Source: Ricordea florida (taxonomy: Eukaryota; Cnidaria; Anthozoa; Corallimorpharia; Ricordeidae). Taken from it: DNA of 64,000 nucleotides. The stretch is taken from positions 25,632,362-25,696,361 of the forward strand of contig OX453281.1 in NCBI GenBank assembly GCA_949710005.1, given 5' to 3'. Position 1 is the first letter of the stretch; each line of letters opens with the position of its first letter. A program made the position numbers and the translations under genes. This document shows, one piece after another, positions 43,315-56,100 of the stretch. The notes under the pieces are model-generated. The model saw nothing but the letters and a program-made list of their open reading frames with translations. It was not told the DNA's origin and ran no database searches.

Positions 43315-44460
43315 GCCCTCAGATTGTCACACTGCATGGTTTGATCCACGGATGAAAAAGTTAGAACCACACTGTATAGTAAAACAAACAGTACCACAGT
43401 ACAGTACTGTTCAGTAGCTTTACAAAGAATGGTCACACTGCATGGTTTGATCCACAGATGAAAAAGTTAGAACCACACTGTATAGTAAAACAAACAGTGT
43501 CACAGTACAGTACTGTTCAGTAGCTTTACAAAGAATGGTCAAACTGCATGGTTTGATCCAGAGATGAAAAAGTTAGAACCACACTGTATAGTAAAACAAA
43601 CAGCACCACAGTACAGTACTGTTCAGTAGTTTTACAAAGAATGGTCACACTGCATGGTTTGATCCACAGATGAAAATGTTAGACTGCACCACACTGTATA
43701 GTATAAAAACAAACAGTACCACAGTACAGTACTGTTCAGTAGCTTTCCATAGAATGGTCATATAGCCTGGTTTGATCCACAGATGAAAAAGTTAGAACCA
43801 CACTGTATAGTAAAACAAACAGTACCACAGTACAGTACTGTTCAGTAGCTTTACAAAGAATGGTCACACTGCATGGTTTGATCCACAGATAAAAATGTTA
43901 GACTGCACCACACTGTATAGTATAAAAACAAACAGTACCAAAGTACAGTACTGTTCAGTAGCTTTACAAAGAATTGTCACACTGCATGGTTTGATCCACA
44001 GATGAAAATGTTAGACTGCACCACACTGCATAGTAAAACAAACAGTACCACAGTACAGTACTGTTCAGTACTCGGCTTTCCATAGAATGGTCATATAGCA
44101 TGGTTTGATCCACAGATGAAAAAGTTAGAACCACACTTTATAGTAAAACAAACAGTACCACAGTACAGTACTGTGCAGTAGCTTTACAAAGAATGACCAC
44201 ACTGCATGGTTTGATCCACAGCCGGATGAAAAAAGTTAGAGCCACACAGTCACTGTATAGTAATAAAATAAACAGTACCATAGTACAGTAAAGTTTAGAA
44301 GCTTTACAAAGAATGGTCACACTGCATGGTTTGATCCACAGATGATTTCAAGCGTTAGAACCACACTGTATGGTAAAAGAGACAGTTTCACACTCAGTAC
44401 AGAACTTTCAGTAGCTCAGTTCCAGGGAATGGTTAAAATACACAGTTTGACCTACGCAGG
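43315..44460 (-). repeat. satellite array S, minus orientation
   Basis: About ten units that are the reverse complement of the 40.6-41.4 kb array. Anchor tggtc (or variant) at 43430, 43536, 43642, 43755, 43861, 43974, 44088, 44194 and 44314. Spacing is 106 bp in basic units and 113-120 bp where gactgca or other small insertions occur. Confidence 0.9.
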
Positions 44461-44591
44461 TGGTATCTCTATTATTTACAAAAACCATGCAACCAAAACA
44501 AAAGTAAACGCGCTTTGAACATTTGTTTTGACTTCAGGACCTGATAGTCCCACGCAAAGTGTGTAAACATCTAAGCTTTTCGAGTAGATAA

Positions 44592-45020
44592 TAGGCCTTT
44601 TGCAGCTAAGCCATCACGTGACCTACTTTTCATAAAATTATGGGTTATAACTTAACAAATGCCAGAAATGGAAAGAGCGCATCGAAAATACCAAAATGGC
44701 CAAGTTTGAGGCCCCTGGCATGAAAGAGTAAGTTTATACGACAGCTTGAATTTTCGGACATTTTAGAGGATTTGTATGGAAAATGTTGCTGGAGAGCAAG
44801 GTCTTGCTCTCCAGCAACATTTTCCATACAAATCCTCTAAATTTTCCGAAAATTCAAGCTGTCGTATAAACTTACTCTTTAATGCTAGGGGCCTCAAACT
44901 TGGCCATTTTGGTATTTTCGATGCGCTCTTTCCATTTCTGGCATTCTTTAAGTTATAGCCCATAATATGAAAACTTTTTCGGAAAAATTTGGTCATGTGA
45001 CCCCAGCTGCAAAAGGCCTA
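44592..45020. repeat. near-perfect palindrome of ~430 bp
   Basis: The arms meet at agagcaag-gt-cttgctct (centre about 44801) and extend to taggccttttgcagct / agctgcaaaaggccta at the ends, with few mismatches. Inner arms share ccagcaacattttccatac and aacttggccattttggta. With virtually no loop it would extrude or be transcribed as a long hairpin. It is probably a foldback transposon. Confidence 0.9.
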
Positions 45021-46727
45021 TTTGATGAGATGAAAGCAAATCAAAAATCACCACAGTTGGAGAAATTTGCCGCCAAGAGACAAAATTCTCTTGAACCTCT
45101 TGTGATTTCTCAGAGCAACTCTAGCCTTATACATTAATTCAGTAAGCTTGTATTTAATTCGGTTCTGCAAGTTTCCTCATCATTTCGCGAAAAGTTGAAG
45201 ATTTGATAAGGAATTGACCGGAAAACCCCTCCTCGCATTCTTCTTTCCAAAAGAATGTTTATATTTTTTGTGCTCGTTGTTTTATTACGGTTGTCTAAGA
45301 ACTATGGATTTACTGAAATTTATAACTTTTGTAGAATAAGACCATAAAATTAATTTAGAAGCTGTACCTTCAGTCTCAGATTTAAATTTTTACTGTAAAA
45401 ATAGAAAACGAAATAATTCCAAATCAACTCAGTTTTCACAAAAAGAGTTTTTTGTGAAACGAGGCGTCGTAATAAAGCGAAGATAGTCATTTGTAACAGG
45501 AAAGATTAGATTGTTGGTTCATATTGGAATTACTAGACAAAAAACAGTAGTTCATGAATCTCTCGACAATACCTAGCCACATGATTCAAAAAAGTGATCA
45601 TTAAGGTGCAAAACAAATTGCTTTTAAATAGAAGAGGTGTCAGCTCATACGTCGAGGTTAAAAGAAAACTGTTCAAAATCGAACGATTTCAAAGATGCAA
45701 AACGTTCCACCGTGTTAGAAAACTCATTTCCTCCCTCGGTGACTCATTTCAGAAGTACCACCGACAGATATAGTTATGCAAGTTTTCCCTCATTTAAATT
45801 TTCAATACAAAGTTAAGTTGTTTGTGCTTCCTCGAAGGCAAGCGGGTGTTGAAAATGTCAGCATGTTTCGGAAATTTCTTTTTCAAAAAATTGACCAATC
45901 GTTTGATGCGCTCTCAGCAGTTGGCATATTTCTCACTTTGCCTCGAATAGGTTCTCATTTCATGTGCTGAGTTTTTGAAGAGTATTTCAATTTCTCTTCT
46001 TCTTTCCTATACGCTTCTTTCATTACTAAACATATCTGTAAAAACACTCGGCTAAAAGGTTACGATTTGCATAAAGGCTGTCATGGCGAATCTTTCGCCT
46101 AGGTGGTGGCTAAGACCTTCGAACAGGTGTTCGGTTTTCGCAGGTCTCAACAGACTCAACATATTGAAACCACCATCCAGTCTGGAGTTACATAAAGGCC
46201 GGAATAATTACTTTGAATTGACAATATGCCTGCTTGATGCATACGATTTGTCCACGTTCAATAGAACATGTTAGATAAGTTCAGTTCAAATTGTTAAAAC
46301 TTCTTCGATCAGTTGCAGCCTTAATACTTCAATTTCAACAAAACTCATCTATCTGAGGAAGGATACCCTTTTCCTTTTTCGCAGCTGTCACAAACATCCT
46401 ATTAATGCTCATTTCTTTTGGCTTAAATGGCAAATGTTGAAAAATGAAAATCTAATCTCCCAAAAGTTCAAGTTGCCTACTTTGCATAGTTTCACCTGAC
46501 CAAGAAAACAAACTTCTGTTTTCGTGGGAAGTTGTAGTTCATTATTAATGAATCTCCAGGTTCGTTTGACGAGGGCTGGAGGTGAAATTAATGTGTTCTT
46601 CTAGCACTTTGCTAAAGCTAGTGAACTAACTAACGTTTTGAGCAAACATTTTTCGTACCCGCAAAAGATTTTCTTTCCCGCGTCGAACGTTGGTTTAGCT
46701 GCGCATGACAACAGAATAATCCAGAAA
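45021..46727. other. intergenic, upstream of the KCNT gene
   Basis: AT-rich, no gene seen. It includes the 5' UTR and probably the promoter of the channel gene. The frame upstream of its ATG opens at 46638 but has no ATG there. Confidence 0.4.
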
Positions 46728-49700
46728 ATGGCGACAGCAGCAGCGGCGAAGAAATTTAACACGCAAACAACGATGGAAAAAGCCCCGAAAAAGGTTGCTA
46801 TCACAACTGTCGTAAACGAATTTGATTCCTTTGGTTCTAGGTACAGATTGAGAGACTTACTTTCGTTGGATAAAGGGGAAGACAAGGAAAGGTAGGCGTT
46901 TGATTATCATTATTAAACTTTAACTACCTGCGCAACTTTGGGTTGACAGTTCTAAGAGCGGGATTGTTTTCGTTCGCTTTTTCCTTGCCATACTGGAACA
47001 ACTGCGTTTCGTTTTCCTAGTGACCTTTAGGTTGTTGATATCAGTTTGAACAGTATCTGCCAGGGAAACGCTACACCATAACAAACCAATGGTGCTCTCA
47101 CTTTGTGATTGATAGATGGTCGTTTAGACACTTCCGAGTCTTTTTGCATTTGTCGCTTTTATTCATACACTGTTTAAATAAAAAAAATTCTTAAAATCCC
47201 TAAACATAAGGGGATTTGCCTTGTTTTCATTCTCAGTATATTTTAGCGACTTCCATGCTTTTCTTTTATCATCGTATATTTTGCTACACGCTGTGACGAA
47301 GTGAACCGCAAAAATCGCTTTTTCGCGACAAAATTCCACTGTTTGGCTTCAAATTCACGTATTCCTGCGCTCGTAGGAATTCTTTAACCCAGAAAAATGC
47401 CCATTGTTCGTCAAAATGTGGTGAACAATTCTTTTTCCCTAAATTATAAGAATGATTATTCCAAAAACGAAACGGCTTATATTACCTTCAAGATTACAAT
47501 AAAATGCCTTCCCAAAGTGATACGAATACATAAAAACCACCATAGTTAATGACAAACGCCTGTATGAATATATAGCTTAATTTAAGAGCTTTTCATTAAT
47601 TTCGATAACGAAAATAATGATTTTCAGTGAGACTTCTCATTTGGGGGCATAATATTTGCACAATGTGTATTACCATTATTTAATAGACGACAGTATTCAT
47701 ACCTCACTTTTTTTCATCGACGTAAGTCTCAGTTAATGGTGGTCAGGCACTGAATCCATGAAATTTTAGATAACGTGTCAGATATGGGCCTGTTAATCTT
47801 TGCAGGGAATGTTGTCCTAAGCCAAAATGTCATCTTGTGAATCATGAAGTTAATATTTTTGAAGAGAAAGTTAAAATATGTAATTCAGCTGCCGTAAAGC
47901 TGGCTTACGTTCATAACAAATGGAAAATTTTCATGTTACTGCAATATTTCAAAATTACAATTTAGAGAACTGTTTAAAACCATTTTAAACTAAAAGCTTT
48001 GTAATTTACACCTGCAAAAAAAAAATCCAACTGGAATGGAACTCTTGTAATGGTACAGGATTTTCCTGGTATGGCATTTCGGCAAGATTTCCGCACAGGT
48101 CCCTACTTCATTATGCATGCTGTAGCCGTACTGTTTCGTTCCCAGAAAACAAGAAATGTTTGCACGTGCACTTCCCATGACAATTCAACTACAGCGTGCA
48201 TAATGAAGTAGGGACCGGTGCGGAAATCATTCCGGCATTTCTCCAGGCCCGACTCTCTGGCAGATGGAAGAAAACAAAAACATATGAAAATGGGGGTGTC
48301 GAAAGGCAGGAAAAGGGGCAGAGCTGAACCGGGTTGTGTGGGACAAATGGTACAGGAATTTTATGATCATTTCGGTTGGAACGATAAAACAGGAAAACAC
48401 TTTCTGGAGGAATGAGCTCTAACTGGAATATTCAGGTTTTGTTGACAAAATAATGGTGAACACTCTTGTTTTTAAGTTCACTGAGCAGATAGTAGGGTCC
48501 CTAGGCCTGTGGTAAACATGAAAGTTAAAGATGTACACATATGTAAGCCATGAGGGTCACATGACTGATGTTGCATGAATCGCTTAAGGTCCGGTAATAA
48601 TTATGAGCAACATTTTCTCTAAACCTGTTGTCCTATGTCGTTGCATTGCAAGTTAAAAGATGTTGTTCCCGAATTACCTGGCACCTATGTAAGCAACTTG
48701 TCAAGTTGTGGCAGGAGTGGTAATACGAGCAACAAAACTAAAATTTGTTGCAGAAAATAGAACTGAAGTCTACTTTGTGACTACATAAAAAAGAGAAAAA
48801 GGACTCAGCATTTTCCTGATCCTATTAAGAAGAAAATTTAACATAAGCCAGTCTACAACTATGTGTAGCAAATTCTTTCAGCTCTACATGTTACAAGTCT
48901 TAACATAACAATTTTTTTTCTCTCACTGTGTACCAGTATTAAGCCCTAGTCATAACCAAACTTTTCAATTTACAGGGTGCGTGTTGAACACTATATTCAT
49001 GACAAGTCGTTTAAAGAGAGACTTAAATTTGTCTTTGTAACTGACCAAAGATCTAGTAAGTAGTTTTTCAAGGTAAAACATTTTTTAACAATTTGACTCA
49101 AATGTAACTTATCAACTATAATAGTGAAATAACAATTATTATTGTTTAACAAGATTGAGTACAAATTAAGAGTAGTTTTTCTTTTATTAATTTTGTTCCC
49201 TTGATTGTCCCTCTTAATTCCTGTACAAACCATGAATGTATGCCTTAAAATTTACTTTGCAGCTGTTACTGCTATTGACTAACAAAATTTGGTCTATAGA
49301 ATTATTACAAAATTTAACAGTTTTCTTAATGCATTCTAGAAAATTAATATGATTAAGCTGGTCAAAAATAGTGCCATTGATTATGATAGTACTGCATTGT
49401 TAATCATTTTGATATAGACTGGTGTTAACATTAATTTGATAAATCTATTACCAGTTCAGCCTAAAGTGTTGTAATTTAGCATTGAGCTGTTAAACTTTGT
49501 AAAATAAAATTGCAATCTGAGTATTGTCTACAATATTGTTTTTCTTGATAATTTGTCTGTAAATTCAATTAAACTTTTTCATAATTTGCTATTAGGTTGT
49601 TGCAGATTAGATGTTTTAAATTGCATAGCACAAATTAGTTAATATGTTCCATTAAATTCCAGTTTATTTTCAAGAGAGTGTATTGGGTAGATGACAGAAT

Positions 49701-50061
49701 AATAATAACTCAATGAAAAGTTCTTTCAATTAACAACTTATTGCAGTTATTATTGAAAATCCTTCATGATCTGGTCACATTATAATTATAGAAAGGGCTA
49801 AAATCTCGTAACCTTAAAACAAATATGTATTAAATTTAATATTTTTTTGTCAACTGACAATATTTACTGCTCTTTGTTACAGGTATCAGATGGCAAATAT
49901 TCCGCTTCCTTCTAAAGATAATATCATGTATTTTATATGTTGTTCGAAGTGTCCAAGACACTAACCCAAACCATGCTGGAGGGTGAGTATGCGACTTAAC
50001 AGTACAAAAGCTGAGTACATTATTAAACAATCATTATGCAAAAGTGAATGTAATAATGACC

Positions 50062-50101
<40 letters not shown>

Positions 50102-53100
50102 CTTTTATTTCAGCATTTCCACAATGAAGTGGCTCTTCATCTGAAACATTTCAAATCAAATCAAATCAAATGTTGGTTTTTGTGGAGGGGGGAAAACAGG
50201 AGTACCCGGAGAAAAACCTCTCGGAGCAGAGTAGAGAACCAACAAACTCAACCCACATATGACGCCGAGCCGGGAATCGAACCCGGGACACATTGGTGGA
50301 AGGCGAGCGCTATCACCACTGCGCCAACCCTGCTCCCCTCAATAATGACCTTAATTCCCCTCAATAATGACCTCAATAATGACCTTAATTGTAATTTTAT
50401 TGTATTTTTATTGAACTTTATGTTAAATAATTTGTAAAACATTTTGCTTTTTCTTTTTCAGTTTTAAATGTCCAGAAAATAGAACTGTTAGCCCTGAATG
50501 GTCTTGTCCAGTCCATCATGGAAAAGAGTAGTAAGTTAATTAATATGCGCTGTACTAAATGTTGGTTGGTATAACCCTTCACTTTCTCAGAGTAACAGCA
50601 TGCTTACGGCTTTTCTAAGCAGCATTCCTTGTGTAATTACTGTACATCTACATTCCATTTTTATCTGCTATAATTTCCTCAGTTTTAATGTAGTGTGTAG
50701 TGTATACTTTGTGGCTTAATTTGATTCTTGGTCCAATTAATGTCTTTCTATGTTTCATATTTTTCTTTACTTCATGTATATATTTTTGTGCAGAGACACA
50801 AAGGGAATAACGATAGAACCTATAACAACACAGACTGGTGTATGTTTGCCAGCTAGACTGTTGTTTTCTATTCCTTAAACAGAACCTTTCTTCCAAAAAA
50901 TGCCACTCCTTTGATGAACGCCTCAGAGGAGGTTTTGTCCATATTCCTCCACCAATTGAATATTATATGCAATGACACAAATTGATTCTATATGCCCAAG
51001 AATATTATTTTTTAATGGCCAGATTACTAAACAGTGAAAAGTGTGCATTGTTTGACCCAGAACCTGTGGTCAAATATTTGTGTACAAGTTTTCATGGGTA
51101 TTTAAAATGGTTTTAATCATGTACATGTTCTTTTTCAGTTATGGATGGTCTTTATTATGGGTACACAGACCATTTGGACTTTGGATAGTCCAGGTAATTA
51201 AGTATTCTGACTTTTTAATTAAATCACTTTAAAACTTACAAAAGTGCTGTGAAGTTCTGTAATGAATAATTATGTCAATGAATTATTGACACTTTAAAGT
51301 TGTTGGTCATCTCAAAAAGTTTTTTATTTCCTTTCTTTGCAGACAATTATTGCAGTGTACAGTATGCTGGATGCAATTTTACTTAGTTATTTAACATACA
51401 AGGTGATCATTGAATAAATTATATATGCTATGTACCATCTAAGGGCACTCTTTAGGTGCTTTCTACAGCAAGGTAAAGGCGCGCCCATTCCATACGGCCC
51501 TCATGGCCAGAGTTTACCCTGGTTTCAGTAGCATGAATCACCCGAGTGTATTATTAATCCCCCCTCCTGGACAGGATGCCAGTGAAATGCAGGGTTATTC
51601 CCAGTACCATCATCACTGGTACTCATTTATATAACTGAATGGAGAGATACAGTTTAAAGTTAAGTTTGGTGTTTGAGGAAACAACACAGTGCCATCAACA
51701 GGGCTTGAACCTTGGACCTCCAACTTGCAAGTTTGACTTGGAAGTTTTTACAATACTGTGTCTCCACACCCATGACATACTGTACATTACTCTTTTATTG
51801 TATTTTATTAATGCTTCTGTTTGCCATAAAAGGCATAGCTGATAGGAAAACAGAAAAAAAAAATTCTTAAACATTCCTATCGGCCATTGCACTAGATGGT
51901 ACTGTAATCCACTTAACATTGTCATTGTGTATTGCAAGGTGTTGATTCTTTGGCATAACTTAAAATGATCATATTATGGAATTCCGTAACTTAGTCATAA
52001 TTATCACTTGAATGTATACTATTATGTGTCCTTAATTTTTGTGAGAAGCTTACATTATTTACTTTCTTTTCTTTCCTAGGGAGGTTCATTCCTTACACAA
52101 ATAGTTAATTTTCGTCTTATAGCAGAAGTTTTCTTAGGATTACCATTTTTTGTATCAGTAAGTATCAGGACCAAGTGGTACAGGTAATATTATAAAGTAA
52201 ATTTTATTTTATACTTGATATTCAATATCCTGTGCAAACAAATTGAAGGAGCGATGAGTAAAAACAATTTTTGTGAATTCTTTACTGAGGCCCTAATGTT
52301 GCATTCACAAAATTTCTTGTTTGCTTTTAGGATAATAAAATACACAAAGTACAAATAGTGGTATTTGACTGAGAAACAAACCAAAATTGTATAATGATTT
52401 CCAAATGATTTGAACTGATCCCACTAACTTAAACCAAAATCATCTTCCCCTGGATTTCTGTCATACATTCACTGCAATTTTACCCTTGAAAATTGACTTA
52501 AACCTCCCACTAACTCAAACCTCTTTCAATTTCTTTTGAATGCGTGAGGTATCGGGAGTTGACTGTAGTTAAAATTTAATTTTTTATAACCACATGTTTT
52601 GTTTCAATTACAGATATTTTATATACGACTTAGAAATTTATGGCTTCCTTTGTTTCTAAATTCCTGGCTTGCCAAGAGTGCTTTGGCTTCAATGCTTGTA
52701 AGTACAAATTTGCCCTTCAGAAAATACTGCTAACTTTTGTGATTTTGGTACATTTTGGCTGGTATTATACTGATATGGCTATTTTATTGACTCACAGAAT
52801 GACCTTCACAGAGTAGTTCTACGTCAACAGTCAGCCTTGTCACAGAAGGTCCTGATTGTGTTTGGAACTGTGTGCTGCATTTTGTTTACTGGGTATGCTT
52901 CAGATTCATTTTCTTACTAAATTATTTTATAAGCCAAGATCCCAAGTTTCACAAGGCCAGTCTTGTGGCTATAAGCCGAGGTCCTTAGGTAGCCAGTTTA
53001 GAAAGCATTAAAGACTCCAAACACCTTATTTTAAAATACAAACACACATTATCTCAGTCCCCTAGTATAAAAACGGCCATTCTAATGTTTTGCCTCCACA

Positions 53101-56100
53101 GTATTTGTGGTATTCATCATCTGGAACGTGCAGCTAAGCAGTGGAACTTCTGGGAATGCACATGGTTCATGGTGGTTTCATTCAGTACTGTTGGTTATGG
53201 TGATTACACTCCAAATGACTGGCCTGCACAGACATTTGTGATAATTATGATTGCCTGTGCTCTAATTCTGCTCCCTGTAGAGGTGCGTTAATTTGGAAAA
53301 ACATCCTGGCAGTAATAATTATTATTACTATCATTATTAATTGTTATTGATAGATTATTGCTAAATGTATTTGATATAACATTGTGTGTTTTTCCAAGCA
53401 ATAGCAATTCGATAAAATGATGTTATATGTTGTATGCCAGTGATGTCACACACATGTGACATCACTGGCAGGGTAGTGTTTTTATCAATTTGCTGCCTGT
53501 TCTGATCCGTCAAACCCTGATCCATAAGAGTGTTTTCCGAAACAAACGAGACGTAGGTCCTTCATCAGCAGTGTAACCAGTTTTAATCACAGTAAAATTT
53601 CGCGGTGAAAAGAGAAAGCGTTTTCACCGGCGACACGATTATACAATCTCTCGACCACCACATGGAGCATTCTATCCCATAATACTTTTGAAATACGATG
53701 CTCAGTTATATAACGCAAGACGCGTAACTCGCGTGACAGAACACTCCCCGTCTGGTATAGGAAAATACCACTTAAACATAGAAACTTAACAGAAACATCC
53801 TAAATAATAAAAGTTCAGTCTTAATCTCCAGCGCTAAGCTGAGACAGTTCGCTTCCTTGTAAGCTCAGACAGTTTGCTTCCTTGTAAGCTCAGACAGCTC
53901 ATCCAAATGGGGTTTTCATCCTCTCGAAATCCCTCTCACTCCTGAGTAAAATGACCTCAGTGACTGGTCTGACAAAATTGGTACCGCAATCTGAGCGGAG
54001 CTGTATTGCTGGTCCTCGCAACGCCAGGAATCTTCTCAATGCATTAATGAAACATGAGGTGTCCATAGACTCTATCACTTCAATATGGATGGCTCTTGTG
54101 GATAAACAGGTAAAAAGAACGGCCCAACGCTTGTTGTTAGCAACTCCTCCCCTTGTCCGTCGGGTGCTGACCAGCCAGGGTCCGAAGGCATCAAGGCCAA
54201 CATAACTGAATGGTGGTGCAGGAGTTAGACGATCGATGGGAAGATCGGCCATCTTCTGCATCTGCTGCCGTCCCCTCAGCTTCTTGCATTTAATGCAGTT
54301 GTTTATGGCACTGTTCACAGCTCGCTTGCCTCCGACTATCCAGAACCCACTACTTCTGATCAGACCAAGTGTGAAATGTCGCCCCTGATGCTGTACTCTA
54401 CGGTGATAATGCGTGATCAGTAGAGTTGTGATATGATGTGAACTTGGGAGTATCAACGGGTGGCTCTCCTCATAGCTCAGAGCTGCTCGTTCGAGTCGGC
54501 CGCCGACCCTTAGAAGACCATCCTTCCCGATCACCGGATTTAGTTTGAGCAGAGGGCTTGACTTGGGTAATTTTTCAGAGTTCTTGACACAGTTGATTTC
54601 TTCTTTGTAGGCTTCACACTGAACATTCTGTATGATCACAAACTCTGCTCTGTTAAGGAAGCAAACGGGTGGCACTGGCTTCAGACTTTCCATGGTACCG
54701 GACTTCTCAGAGGCCCTTCGACGGTGTGACTGGATGAAGGAGAGAAGTCTCCCAATTGCTCTCACGAGAGTTGTCCACTGCGAGAACCTAGAGAAACGGC
54801 TGGTTCCAAGAGGTTGGTAAGGTGAGATTTGAGTCGCCAGAGTCTGTACCAGTGGGCGGATTTCGGGGTCATCAACCTCAGTTTCTGAAGCTTGGCTGGC
54901 AGTCATGTAGGCAGATACTTCCTGGTGGTGAAGGGAATTAGGGCCACGATGCCACATGCTGTCCCTTAGCTTCTGAGCATCCACTGATCGTGTGGCCAGA
55001 TCAGCAGGATTCTGGTGAGATGGTACATAGTACCACTGTTCAGGAGATGAAGATTTCCTAATACGCTCTACTCGGTTGCTGACGTAGACATAAAAGCGCC
55101 GGGTTTCATTGGTAATGTAGCCAAGGACTACTCTGCTGTCAGAGTAATAGACAACTGTGTCAGGTTTTACGTCCAATTCTTCGTTGATTGACTCTGTGAT
55201 TTCAATGCCAAGTACAGCTGCGCACAGTTCAAGACGAGGAATGGTTGTGGCATGTGATGGAGCCAGCTTCGCCTTGCCAAGGACAAAGGATACTTGGACG
55301 GTTCCATCGCACTGAATGGTTCTGAGGTACGAGACAACTCCAATGGCTTCATTGGACGCGTCGCAGAAAGTATGCAGCTCCCTTCTACTAACTGCTTTAA
55401 GTGGGGCAGTTGTGTAGCAGCGAGGGATCCTTAGCAATGTTAGCGCTTGCAAGGCTCGGCACCATGCTTCCCAGGTTGGCTTTTGTTCTTCGGGCAGTGG
55501 TTCGTCCCAGTTTTCGGGCTGAAAGTTGCCGACACTGACCATCATGGACCTAAGAAGGAGCTTCCCTCTAATAACAACTGGAGCAGCTAGTCCCAGCGGA
55601 TCATACAGGCTATTTATGATTGATAGCACACAGCGTCTTGTAAATGGCTTCTCCCCAAGGGAAACTTTGAAGGTGAACGCATCTGTCGATATGTCCCACA
55701 GCACCCCCAGAGCACGCTGTACTGGCACGGTATCTAGTGAGAAGTCTAGATCACGGAGGTCAGAAACTTGGTCGTCTCTTGGAAAGGCACAAGTCACTTC
55801 TGGATGACTTGATGCTATCTTGTGAAGACGTAAATTTGCTGCTGCTAACATGGCTCTTGTGCGCGTCAAGAGGTCGATAGCTTCGGTGGGTGTGGCTGAG
55901 GACTTAAGCCCATCATCAACATAAAAGTTGTTGTGCACAAATTCTTTTGCATCGGAGCCAAATTCTTGCTCCCCAACTTCAGCTGTTTTTCTAAGGCAGA
56001 AGGTGGCTACGGCTGGTGACGAAGTGTTCCCGAAGACGTGAACTTTCATTCGGTACTCAGACAACTCCCCATCGGGGTTGTTGTCTTTGTACCAAAAGAA

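Noticed and set aside
40610..44460. CRISPR-like array
   Set aside because: The units are 106-120 bp with no short repeat/unique spacer pattern, and the genome is eukaryotic.
48218..48415. Open frame in KCNT intron 1 ending [16 protein letters not shown], faintly like a methyltransferase segment
   Set aside because: It overlaps the foldback at 48074-48241, its 5' half is low-complexity Arg/Lys, and only about 20 residues look protein-like. At best a captured fragment.
53744..53898. Remaining integrase coding sequence of BEL-2 in another frame
   Set aside because: The 155 bp between the stop and the 3' LTR are mostly the 25-bp repeat and AT-rich DNA; no integrase-like residues in any frame.
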